Of a stretch of 64,000 bases of DNA, positions 11,038-20,699 are shown piece after piece (position 1 is the first letter of the stretch; every line of letters begins with the position of its first letter). The DNA is from Mortierella alpina (Eukaryota > Mortierellomycota > Mortierellomycetes > Mortierellales > Mortierellaceae): the NCBI GenBank assembly GCA_029449245.1, contig JANATF010000018.1:124001-188000 (forward strand), written 5' to 3'. The translations under genes were made by a program, and so were the position numbers. The notes under the pieces are model-generated. The model was not told where the DNA came from. It searched no databases and worked only from the letters and a program-made list of their open reading frames with translations.

Positions 11038-12345
11038 ATGAAGTGTATTCTGCGACTGGCGCTCGCCACAACACTCATCACAGTGGTCGTCTCGGCTGCT
11101 ACCGACAAGACGACGACGACGACCTCCTCTGCCACTGAAGACTTTCTCCATGATCCCCAAATGCAGAAAATAGCGCCCCATTTCCTACACCACGTCGAAC
11201 AGATTCTTCGTCAGCCCACAAAACCCCGCACCGAGGAAGCCGCCTCTGTGCTTTGGACCTCCAAGTTAACCCCCATCGCCGTGCTCAACGACATGATCAA
11301 AATCGTCTGTCTTGTGTTTGCCAAGGGCAACAACCACGACGACGACAACAACAATAACGGCAGCGACGACAGCAAGAACAAGGATGGCAAGGATTTTTTA
11401 GACCTGTCCAAGATCGAGGCCGCCAAATTACAGGCAATCCAAATCCATGGCGAAGAGGCCGTTCATGCGGCGTTTCTCTTTTCGGCCTACGACACCGAGG
11501 CCTGTATGGCGTTGGTGGATACCATTTATGACACGGTCGGATTTCTTCAGCCGCCAGTGGTGACCCCGTCGGGGTTCAAGGTCCTCGGGGTCGGGCTGGA
11601 TCAAGCCTCTCGGGGTATCCAGAACCTCAAGTCGATCATCGTCCCTCATTTGGGTGGGTGTGAGACTCGAGATGAACAGTATCGGCAAGGGGTCGAGGAG
11701 GTGACTTATGACGCCGCGATGGTCTATGGACTCGCAGGCGCGACGATCGCTTCTGCGCCAAGGGACTCTGCTGTCAAGGCGTTGGAGGTTGGGCAGATCA
11801 TTGTCTCGGTCGCCCAGCTGGCGGTCGGGTTTGTGATGGCGCAGAACGTGGCGAGGGTGGCGGGCTTGGATCCGGAAGAGCCCGCGGTCAAGACGACGAT
11901 CTACCTGACGTTGGCGGGAGAGGTGGACAGTGCGCGAGAATTGAACCGGTTGAGACAGAGGGCTATGCAGGGGGGGGTGCCCAAGGAGTTGTGGCAGCAG
12001 ATGGATCGATCCTCCGCAGAGGTGTTGGTGACGAAGGGGCCGGGACAACAACAGACGGGACCACCGTTGTTGGCAAGTGTACCAGTGTTGGGGAATGTGT
12101 TTGCGTTCAGTGATCAGTGGTTGAGCGGGAACCGTATTGGGAATGATGTCAAGTTTGTGTTTTGTCCGGATGCGCAGAAGGGTGAGCAGGAAGTGGAGCC
12201 ATTGAACGGCGAACACGCAGTGGATTCGGACGAGACGAGGGAACATGACGGTGCTGAAGAAGAGGAGGACGAGGAGTACGAGGAGCAGAAGCAGCAGGGT
12301 CAAGTCGAGGATCCGCTTCATGTCGAGAACAAGCTGGAGCTCTGA
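11038..12345 (+). CDS. secretory-pathway protein, possibly EcsC-like
   Basis: A single exon encodes 435 aa. It begins MKCILRLALATTLITVVVSA, a clear signal peptide; the start is the ATG at 11038 in CAACATGAAG context. The mature N-terminus is T/S-rich. A mostly helical, A/V/G-rich core follows at about residues 110-370. The stretch AQLAVGFVMAQNVARVAGLD and the following EEPAVKTTIYLTLAGE resemble the helical core of the EcsC family, but this is recognition by eye, not a search. The tail is very acidic and the last four residues are KLEL, loosely like an ER-retention tetrapeptide. Function unknown. A polyadenylation-like AATAAA lies at 12469-12474. Confidence 0.7.
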   Translation: MKCILRLALATTLITVVVSAATDKTTTTTSSATEDFLHDPQMQKIAPHFLHHVEQILRQPTKPRTEEAASVLWTSKLTPIAVLNDMIKIVCLVFAKGNNHDDDNNNNGSDDSKNKDGKDFLDLSKIEAAKLQAIQIHGEEAVHAAFLFSAYDTEACMALVDTIYDTVGFLQPPVVTPSGFKVLGVGLDQASRGIQNLKSIIVPHLGGCETRDEQYRQGVEEVTYDAAMVYGLAGATIASAPRDSAVKALEVGQIIVSVAQLAVGFVMAQNVARVAGLDPEEPAVKTTIYLTLAGEVDSARELNRLRQRAMQGGVPKELWQQMDRSSAEVLVTKGPGQQQTGPPLLASVPVLGNVFAFSDQWLSGNRIGNDVKFVFCPDAQKGEQEVEPLNGEHAVDSDETREHDGAEEEEDEEYEEQKQQGQVEDPLHVENKLEL

Positions 12346-12565
12346 TAGGGGTCTCTCGATTTGGCTTGACCTCACTCTTTCTCTCTCTCTCTCACACACA
12401 CACATGCACACCCTCAAGATACATTCACGCAACCCTTCGGACGGTGTGTCTCCATATCAGAACAGCCAAATAAATATTAAAAGATAAGGCGCGAAAATAA
12501 GGCGCGAACTCTCTAATTGCTTTGGCTGTGCTGTGTGCTGTACTGTCCTGAAAAAATAAACCCCC

Positions 12566-13741
12566 TCAGAAAGCGCCATCCGCGTCCAAACCAGGCTCCA
12601 GACCAAGAGCCTCTCTCAAACTCCGTACCTCGATCTGGATGGGCACCACTACGCCTTGCACCTTGATTCTCACAGTCCTGAAATCATCCGACCCCGCCAA
12701 CTCTTCTGCTTCCATCCGTCGTTTCAGCCCGCGTGCCTGTTCATCGAGTTGCATCGCCTGGCGGAACGTGAGCATCGTGGGTAGCTCGAGTGATTCGACC
12801 GAGGCCATGGTTGGCAGCATGGCCAGGTGACGAGCAAACATTTCCGTACTGACTGGACCCAGTGGTGGGATGATATGCTGTTGCGTTGCCATTAGGATCC
12901 GCCGTTCGGCTTCTTCCACCTTGGCTTGGATTGCGGGGCTGACACTGGTACCTGCGATGGTCGATCGTGGAGGGTATAATCGCGTAGGAGGAGAACTAGT
13001 GTTGTTGTTGTTGTTGTTGTTGTTGTGTCTATCACTGGCCCCGTTCACAACTGCCACTGCGTTTCTTGTTCCAGTTCCCGATCCTGACCTGGATCCTGAG
13101 TCACCGCTCATGGTCGAAAAGCTTTTGGTATTGACTGCCGGAGAGTAGGACTTGCCTATGCGCATACTCTTGTCCATTTCGGCCTTGACCAGATAAACAT
13201 AGATGTGAATGTACAACACCTCCTCTGTCCCATCCAGCCTCCTGGCCTCTGTCTGCCAAGCCTTGTTAATCCTGGCCTCAAAGTTGGCTTCTGTCAGTTC
13301 CTTATAATGCGTCTGGGTAGCCGAGTGTGTCGGGCGCATGTACGGGTGCGCATCCCTGGGCCAGGAAAAGTCTGGGAGCGACGTGACGAGCTGGGCGCGA
13401 ATCTTGCGGCAGAACGCGGCGTACGAGTCGTGCTCCGTCGACAGGATGAGGTCAAAAGGCCCTGGGAAGCTTTTGGGCGCGCGGCAGTGGGTGAGGGGTA
13501 GGCCCTTGCGCGGGTGCAACTTGATATTGATGAAGGCCGCGACGTTCCGTGGAGCAGCAGTGGTGATGGCGGCCGCTGAATCGGCAGCGTCGACAGCATC
13601 GACAGCATCGAGCGAGTCGCTCACGGAGACTGCAGTGCCGGCAGACTGTGATGCATGGGGCCGGGCAGTGCTGGGGTCATCATCCTCAACGGCATGTAAA
13701 GAGATGGTTGAGGTTCGTGAGAATGAAGGCGTGGAAGACAT
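12566..13741 (-). CDS. hypothetical protein with poly-Asn tract
   Basis: A single exon encodes 391 aa of a family I do not recognise. The start MSSTPSFSRTS at 13741 was preferred over an in-frame ATG 35 codons upstream, whose leader looks like UTR. Residues 40-60 carry a DAVDAVDAAD repeat. The middle (about 60-210) looks globular: AFINIKLHPRKGLPLTHCRA, ILSTEHDSYAAFCRKIR and EEVLYIHIYVYLVKAEMD. It is followed by an S/G-rich linker with a run of Asn encoded by a GTT/TTG repeat. The C-terminal 120 residues are predicted helical and end in LREALGLEPGLDADGAF. The first globular part has the beta-rich look of a small ubiquitin-like or PB1-like fold, but no signature motif supports that. Confidence 0.65.
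   Translation of the reverse strand: MSSTPSFSRTSTISLHAVEDDDPSTARPHASQSAGTAVSVSDSLDAVDAVDAADSAAAITTAAPRNVAAFINIKLHPRKGLPLTHCRAPKSFPGPFDLILSTEHDSYAAFCRKIRAQLVTSLPDFSWPRDAHPYMRPTHSATQTHYKELTEANFEARINKAWQTEARRLDGTEEVLYIHIYVYLVKAEMDKSMRIGKSYSPAVNTKSFSTMSGDSGSRSGSGTGTRNAVAVVNGASDRHNNNNNNNNTSSPPTRLYPPRSTIAGTSVSPAIQAKVEEAERRILMATQQHIIPPLGPVSTEMFARHLAMLPTMASVESLELPTMLTFRQAMQLDEQARGLKRRMEAEELAGSDDFRTVRIKVQGVVVPIQIEVRSLREALGLEPGLDADGAF
13001..13026. repeat. GTT trinucleotide repeat inside coding region
   Basis: About eight GTT units. On the coding (minus) strand these read AAC and encode a run of asparagines in the hypothetical protein. Confidence 0.9.
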
Positions 13742-14149
13742 GGATGGCAGGGTGCAGATGGTGGACGGTGTAGTGTGCAAGGAGTGCAAGGAGTGCAATC
13801 CAAAAAAAAATGAGTCGCAAGGTGGTATTAAAGTGATAAGGACCAAATTCTGGGTTATTGCTTATACCCCCCGGATCTGCAGCCAAAAGCGCCTCCCTTA
13901 TATTACATCGTCTGTCCTCTGTGCTCTCCTATATTTCCTAAAGAGGCAGCAAAGGATGTGCAGAGAGTGCCGCGAGGGTGCGCTTTGCTGCATGCTTGCG
14001 CGTGTGTTCATAATCCATTTTAAAGGGTCCTTCATCCTGTGACTCAAACCACACGCTCGACACACACCGACACACCACGCAGACCCACGTAAGTAGCACG
14101 ACTGAGGCAGGCCACTTTAGAATGAGCTCGACAACAAACAAAACATTGA
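13742..14149. other. intergenic, upstream of hypothetical gene
   Basis: Upstream region of the gene starting at 13741 and 3' flank of the gene ending at 14150, both on the minus strand. No other gene was seen. Confidence 0.45.
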
Positions 14150-16259
14150 CTAAGTTGTGGGCGATGCGCGCGCCTGCCGCCGCTGGGCCTCGTCCGCCGC
14201 TGCACGGATGCGTGCCTCCAGGGCCTGCCTTTCCGTGTACTCGCGTGCCTTCCAGAACGGCTCCATGGCACCAGGGATCTCGAGTGGGTTGGATATAAAC
14301 GGTCGCCTTGACAACGGCTCCTTGGTAACAACGGATGTCTCTGGTGCTGCTCCCGCTCCCGCTCCTGCCCCCGTTGAGGGTCCAGTATCAAGTGACTCGG
14401 TACGTTGGCGTTTCCGATTGAGCACAAATCCATCCATATCACACTTCACCAGCCGACGATATGGGGAGATGTAGTGGTCCTCGTTTGCAGTAGGTGCCGC
14501 CGACAATGACGCCATTGTCGTATCAGTGTCTGCGTTTTCAGCCGGTACTGACGACTGCCTTTGATTCATCCGCCATGGTGCTGGGGTGTCGCCAATAGTG
14601 CCCGTATCAGCCTGGAGCTGGTCGATAAGTGCCAACCGCCTCGTGAGCTCCTGTCGCTGGAAATGACAGCCCATCCCGATCATCTTGGCCTCGAGATTCA
14701 ACAGCAGTGTCTGGAGAATACGGCATGCTGCCGGGCTGAGCGGTACTTCACGTATTGGCTGAGCGTCTCCAGGGGTGAACAGTGAGGTCATGAATGCGTT
14801 CACTTGGTAATAGTCTGTCAAGGTGGGTGTCGTGCTTGCGTCCATGCGCCTTTTCCGATCATCCATCTCTGGAGCGACAGCCTCTGTTCCGGATCCATCC
14901 TCGGCAGTCGTTGAAGCTGTGGTCTCTGACACAGTCGTTGTAGGAATCAACGCATGAATGCTCTCACTTGCCTCGCCAAAGGTGGACCGGTTTCGAGCCG
15001 GCGTTGAACGACTGTCCAAATCCTCGTCATCACTTGAAGCGTCCGCGTCCGATTGTCCGTCGTTCTTCTTTGGTCCACATGTCAAGAGCGGCTCTCTATA
15101 GATGCGAGGTGGATCCTTCACTGGCTCTGAGGGGTGATGATTGTCTCCTCCCGCCTGCTGTGCCTCATCTCTGATATCCTCCAGTCGGTTCTTTGCTCGG
15201 ATGCGATCCAACATTCGCCTGGTTGCCAGCTCGAATCCCTAACACACCGCACACAGGAACAGAAATGCACCGAAGAGTCAGCAATGATCGATCGAGAGTG
15301 CTATGACCACAGTGTAAAAAAAGAGTATAAGGGTGCCCATACCCTTTGAAAGTAAATGTCCATCCGCAAGCCATCCGTGTCCACCTCGATCTTCTTGGTT
15401 ATGGAGAGTGAATAGTGGAGCTTTGCCTGCGTAAAGAGGTCCTCGCCTGCGACACTTCCTTGCGGACGATACCAGTCGTCCGACAGTGGCTGTGGGGTCC
15501 CTCCGAAATCGCTCGTGTCCACTCTGTTGGGTGGGGCCTCGTATTCGTGGTAAGGAAACGAGTGTTGAAGGTAGGGATACTCCATCATCGGTGGGTCAGG
15601 ATACCACTCTTGGCTTTTGCTCTTGGGAGACGAGATGGATGGCGTCTCGGAGGCTGATCTGTGAGAGCGCCCTTGGTCCCCAGGTGTTTCAGCCTCTACG
15701 CTTTCATTCCTTGCGGACATGGCCTGTGAACTCTCGTCGACCGCAGGGGGTCTCCGATTGACAAACTGTCCCGCCCACAGCTTGCCTTCTCTTGGTTTGT
15801 ACTTTCCACGGGGTCCCCGTGGTCCCCGTTGTTTGTACACCTTGGCTTTCTTTTGCCGGCTCTGGCTCTCCTGATCATCCGTATCGACATTGAGATCCGA
15901 ATCTTCGGAATGAGGTTGCGACAACTCGCCGTCGTCTGTCACCAAGCCAGACTGATGTGTCTGAATTGAGTCTATTGTGAACAAGGAGAACGACATTTGG
16001 AGGTTAATGATTTCGAAGGAGTGTGGCCATGGTTTGCTGTCGAATCTGAGGGTCATGTCCCTTTGGTCCGCCTACCTGGTTCTGCCGCAGCCGCACTGCC
16101 CTGTAGTATGACCGGTCTGGGTCCTTTCCGCAATCGTTTCGCCGGCGTGGTTTCCAGGACGATGGCAGTGCGATCAGGAGAGGGTTGTCGCTTGACAGTA
16201 ACGGGTCTAGCGTTCGCCGGAGGCGGCAGCGCTGCTGTTGTCGACTTGCGTCTAGGCAT
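14150..16259 (-). CDS. hypothetical basic, probably nuclear protein
   Basis: Three exons, 16259-16076, 15971-15343 and 15238-14150, give 633 aa with consistent phases. The protein starts MPRRKSTTAALPPP and has basic clusters (TPAKRLRKGPRP) near residue 45. A strongly basic patch follows near residue 110 (KVYKQRGPRGPRGKYKPREG), similar in character to AT-hook or RGG-type nucleic-acid-binding segments. The segment joined across exons 2 and 3, DTDGLRMDIYFQRGFELATR, looks structured. The remaining two thirds are acidic or serine-rich, with a helical stretch near PLSPAACRILQTLLLNLEAK. I do not recognise the family. A nuclear, possibly chromatin-associated role is inferred from composition alone. 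Confidence 0.65.
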
Positions 16260-16571
16260 TGGCGAGAGTGCTGTTGAGCGAGTGGGGAGTGCTGTCGAGT
16301 GAATGGGGAGTCGACGAGAGCAAAGGCGATCCAATGGGACGTGAACGCGTTTGGCATCCGCTTTGCACAATGGAACAAAAGGACAGTCATGACCAGTCCG
16401 CATATGGTGCTTTTGCCTTCACTCCCCTTCACTCCTCTCTCCGTCGCTCCTTCGCTCGCTCGACTCCCACTGCCCATTCCCTCGTCTCCCGCCGTGCTCA
16501 TCTTGCATCCTGCTTCTCATTCATCCTCTCCGCAGCACCCAACGCCCCCTCACAGTTGCTGACAGCGCGCC
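16260..16571. other. divergent promoter region
   Basis: A 312-bp interval between the start codons of the basic protein gene (minus) and the mitochondrial protein gene (plus). It carries two short near-direct repeats of GAGTGGGGAGTG-like sequence around 16275-16310 and a C/T-rich leader before 16572. Confidence 0.45.
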
Positions 16572-17886
16572 ATGAGGCTGTTCTTGGTGCCGCTCTCGCG
16601 CACCGCCAGGGCCATGCATTGCCACTCCACCCTCGCACCTGCATCCACCTCGTACCTCAACAGGGCAACCACCTGGGCCAACAGCAAATGGGAAGCGCTT
16701 GCTCTGGCCCCAAAGGACAGCATGAAGCTCAGGCTCTACGGAGCAGGGTCCCGTATGCTGGAGAAGATTGAGCACCAGGAGACCTTCTTCAAAGACGTGC
16801 CCGCAAAAGAAGACGCCACCATTACCGCCCTGGTATGTCATCCTCCTTATCCGTATCATTTATATGTATATGCCAGCTCCACACTTCCACACTGGTGCAT
16901 ACTGAAGGCCTCAACAACAATTGAACCACGTACACCTTTTCCGAGCTGCCGGTCCTCTGAGCACGGATCATCTACTGAGAAAACGCGTCCCTGCAGATTG
17001 TGCGGAATTTTCGGACGCGGTATCCAACTTGACGTGATTTCATTCCCTACTGCCGCCTAGGTTCCCCTTTTGTACCCGTCTTCAATGAGGGAAGCCCAGG
17101 TCAGCGCGGAATTCAGAACTTTGCTCGACCATAGGATACCGTACCACCGCAAGTACATGATCTACTCTGCACTCTGCGTCCCAGTCACCTCGCTCTTCAC
17201 GATCGTGCCATTGGTACCCAACATCCCACTCTTTTACAATGCCTATCGCCTGTGGAGCCACTGGAAAGGTAATAATCGCCATCATGGCCATTGCTCAATG
17301 GCACACCAGTTGTCTTGGAAAACAAAGTAGAGTTATTACCGGTGATATCCTGATAATCAAAAACTCTTTTTCCGAGATAGCATACAACGGTGCGAAGCAT
17401 CTGGATGTTCTTGTCAAGAGCGGAGGAGTCTCCTTTCAGCCCAGTGATGTTTTGAACCTGGGGCTGCAGCACGATCCTCAGTTTGCAGTGTTCTTTACAG
17501 GATCGCATCAGCTGTCAAAGAAACGGAGTGCGCGCAAGAGGCATAGCGAGCAGGATCCCAAGGTGCCTGTCATCACAGAGTCTTCAGGAGAGATCACACC
17601 GACCCTGGCTCCCAACAATGGCGCTGGATCACCTCCGTCGTCTGCAGGAGCTGCAGGAGGCAAGGCGCACCCCAGCACGCTGTCGCCCAAGATAGACGAT
17701 CCCATGTCGATCACAGACCACGTTGTGCACGAAGGGTTTATCACGGATGCAGAGATCGAGACCATCAGCCTGGCATTTGCGCGACCCCCGCGGATGTCCA
17801 GTGAGATCAAGCGAGCGCGGTTCCAAGAGGCCGAGAAGTATGTCAAGGCTCTTATAGACAAGAGCAAGAAGAGCAAAGACCAATAG
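16572..17886 (+). CDS. mitochondrial K+/H+ exchange-related membrane protein (Mit_KHE1-like)
   Basis: Three exons, 16572-16832, 17061-17268 and 17381-17886, give 324 aa. The N-terminus MRLFLVPLSRTARAMHCHST is basic and lacks acids, suiting mitochondrial import. Next comes a soluble segment (ATTWANSKWEALALAPKDSM). A hydrophobic region at about residues 119-155 (YSALCVPVTSLFTIVPLVPN, then IPLFYNAYRLWSHWK) looks like one or two membrane spans. After the splice the protein reads AYNGAKHLDVLV. This order matches the fungal family annotated as mitochondrial K+-H+ exchange-related, thought to affect cation balance of the inner membrane. The C-terminal part is a low-complexity S/P/A linker plus a conserved helical end (ITDAEIETISLAFARPPRMS). 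Its biochemical activity is not evident from sequence. Confidence 0.75.
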
Positions 17887-18106
17887 ACAGGTCTGGCTCA
17901 TGGAGGCATTTGTGACGTAGTAATTCTGAAGTAAACAGTTTTGCAGTCACATATGTGTGTCTTTTCTTTTTTTTTTTTTCCCTCTTGTTCTTCTTTGTGC
18001 CGTTTGTCCCTTTCGCATCCGACCCATCAACGAGAAGAAGACCTCTTCGACTCCTGTCCTTGCTCCTTGTCTTCCTCCCACCGTCCACCTCCCGCCTCCT
18101 TCTGCA

Positions 18107-20349
18107 ATGACGTCCATCTACAACTTCAAGAAGATCACCCCCGTCCCCACGGGCACGGACTTTTTGGACATCATCCTCTCCAAGACCCAGCGCAAGACCC
18201 CCACGGTAAAAAAAAAACACTCTCCTGTCACTCTCCCTCAAAATTCTTGCTACTCTTGCTGCACATGCCATGTTCAAGTTTTCTGACAAGAGTCCCCTAC
18301 CTACTCTTCACTCTTCTCTCACCTGCAGGTTATCCATGCCAACTTTGCCATCAGCCGTATCCGTAACTTTTATATGCGCAAGGTCAAGTTCACGCAGGAG
18401 AACTTTGATGAGCGCTTGAAGGGTATCCTCGATGAATTCCCCAAGCTCGATGTAGGTGTTTGTCCGTTCAAAGCAGGCTATGATTTCCTGCCCAACAGAC
18501 TCGGCCGCTGATGTACGATATCAATACCTTCCTCTTTCCCTCAGGATATCCACCCCTTCTACGCCGACCTCATGAACGTCCTTTACGACAAGGACCATTA
18601 CAAGCTGGCTTTGGGCCAGATGAACACGGCTCGCCACTTGATTGACCAGGTTGGAAAGGATTACGTCCGCCTCCTCAAGTTTGGTGACTCGCTTTACCGT
18701 TGCAAGCAGCTCAAGAAGGCTGCGCTCGGAAGAATGGCAACCATCATGCGTCGTCAGAAGGATTCGCTCGCTTACTTGGAGCAGGTCCGTCAGCATTTGG
18801 CTCGTCTGCCCTCGATCGACCCCAACACCCGCACTTTGCTTGTTTGCGGTTACCCCAACGTTGGAAAGTCCTCGTTCATGAACAAGATCACCCGCGCCGA
18901 TGTCGATGTGCAGCCCTATGCCTTCACCACAAAGTCGCTGTTTGTCGGACACATGGACTATAAGTACTTGCGCTGGCAGGTCATCGACACCCCTGGAATT
19001 TTGGATCACCCTCTCGAGAACCGCAACACCATTGAGATGCAGTCCATCACCGCCCTTGCTCATTTGCGTTGCGCTGTTCTTTACTTTGTCGATCTTTCGG
19101 AGCGTTGCGGATACAGCATCAAGGAGCAGGTAAAAAAAATTAACCGGGAATATTTGGCCTTATTTATTGACCTCATTTTGTAGCTCACAGATCGATTCTA
19201 ACCGCCTCATTGCTCCTGCTTGCTTGCTCGTGCTTTTCTTTTTATATCTAGATTGCTCTGTTCCACAGCATCAAGCCTCTGTTTGCCAACAAGCCCGTGT
19301 TGTTGGTCGTCAACAAGATTGACGCCATGAAGATTGAGGATATCAGTGCCGAGGATCGTGCCCTGCTGGATAGCATTGTGGAGAACGACAAGGTCGAGTT
19401 GTTGGGCATGTCCTGCTACACGGATGAGGGAGTCATGAACGTCAAGCAGTCAGCATGCGACCGTCTCTTGCAATCCCGTGTGGATGCCAAGATGAAGGGC
19501 CACAAGATCAACGACATTCTCAACAAGATCCACTTGACCCAGCCAGTACCCCGTGACGACAACCCTCGTCTGCCCCACATACCCACAGCGGCCGAGCAAA
19601 AGCCCAAGTACGACCCCAAGGACCCCAACCGGATCATGCTGGAGCGCGATCTGGAGGCTGCGGATGGCGGTGCCGGTGTGTTCAATGTGGATTTGAAGAA
19701 GAAGTACATGCTTGAGAACCCAGAATGGAAGTACGATGTCATCCCCGAGATCTGGGAGGGCAAGAACGTGGCCGACTTTATCGACGCCGACATTCAGGAG
19801 CAGCTCGATGAGCTCGAGCGTGAGGAGGAGAGACTCGAGGCCGAGGGATTCTACAAGTCCGAGGAGGAGGAGATGGATTCGGAGGAAGAGGCTTTGGAAG
19901 CCACTGCCAATGCCATCACAGAACACACCCGCCTCACCCGCATCACAGCCAGACTCAAGACCACCAAGAACAGACCCATGCTTCCCAAGACGGCGATCAA
20001 GCGCAACGTCTCGGACATGTCAGATCATTTGGAGAAGATGGGACTGGACTCGACAGAGGCGCGTGCCCGCAGCCGGGGTGTCAAGCGTGCTCGCTCCGCC
20101 AGCCGTGGCGAGAGCATTGCCCGCACAGCATCCATGGCCCGCCCCGAGACGAGTGTCGTCCGCGACCGTACCATGTCCGGTGTGCGCAACGTCAAACAGA
20201 AGCTCGAGTCCGAGAAGGTCCGCAAGCTGGCCCAGCGTACGCCCAACTTGTTTGCCAAGCGGGGAGAGTCCGACAGAGCTGTGCAGACAAAGATGCCCAA
20301 GCACCTGTTCTCGAACAAGCGTGGAAACGGCAAGACCGACTGGCGGTAA
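18107..20349 (+). CDS. NOG1: NOG1, nucleolar GTP-binding protein of 60S assembly
   Basis: OBG-family GTPase required for maturation of the large ribosomal subunit. Four exons, 18107-18205, 18329-18451, 18545-19129 and 19252-20349, give 634 aa, close to the yeast protein's length. The N-terminal helical domain begins [17 protein letters not shown]1 is GYPNVGKSS at about 176-184. G3 is in [20 protein letters not shown] and G4 is NKID near 290. The NOG1-specific C-terminus follows ([18 protein letters not shown], then [18 protein letters not shown]), and the basic tail carries RSASRGES-type repeats. All phases are in register. The gene converges on the Argonaute gene. Confidence 0.96.
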
Positions 20350-20699
20350 AAAAAGAACCGAAGACGGAGGGGAGGAAGGTTCGAAAAGAGAGAAGAAAAT
20401 CACAACGCGTTTGTTCTTTTTCTATTCACTTTCTTGTGGTTTTTTTCGTTTTCAGCATTTGGAGCGAGCAGGACGTTTGGGGATGGCGGAGGTTCCTTTT
20501 TTTCTTTTCTCTTATCATATACTACTACAGCATTTTCTCATTTATAAACCAAAAAAATGTCACTCGCAACAGCCTTGAACCCTTCTGGGACACCGTGTTT
20601 GTATTCAGATATCGGCCAGCAGCTCCTGTTTTTTTGTGGTCTCTTGCAAAAGCTGGCGTGTCCCATGTGTTTGCCTGCTTCTTCGACAGGATGTGCGCT
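20350..20699. other. intergenic between convergent genes
   Basis: 3' flanks of NOG1 (plus) and the Argonaute gene (minus). AT-rich with T tracts. No gene was seen. Confidence 0.5.

Noticed and set aside
15800-15835. GGTCCCCGT tandem repeat as a regulatory repeat
   Set aside because: It lies inside an exon and encodes the basic RGPRGPRGKYK segment.
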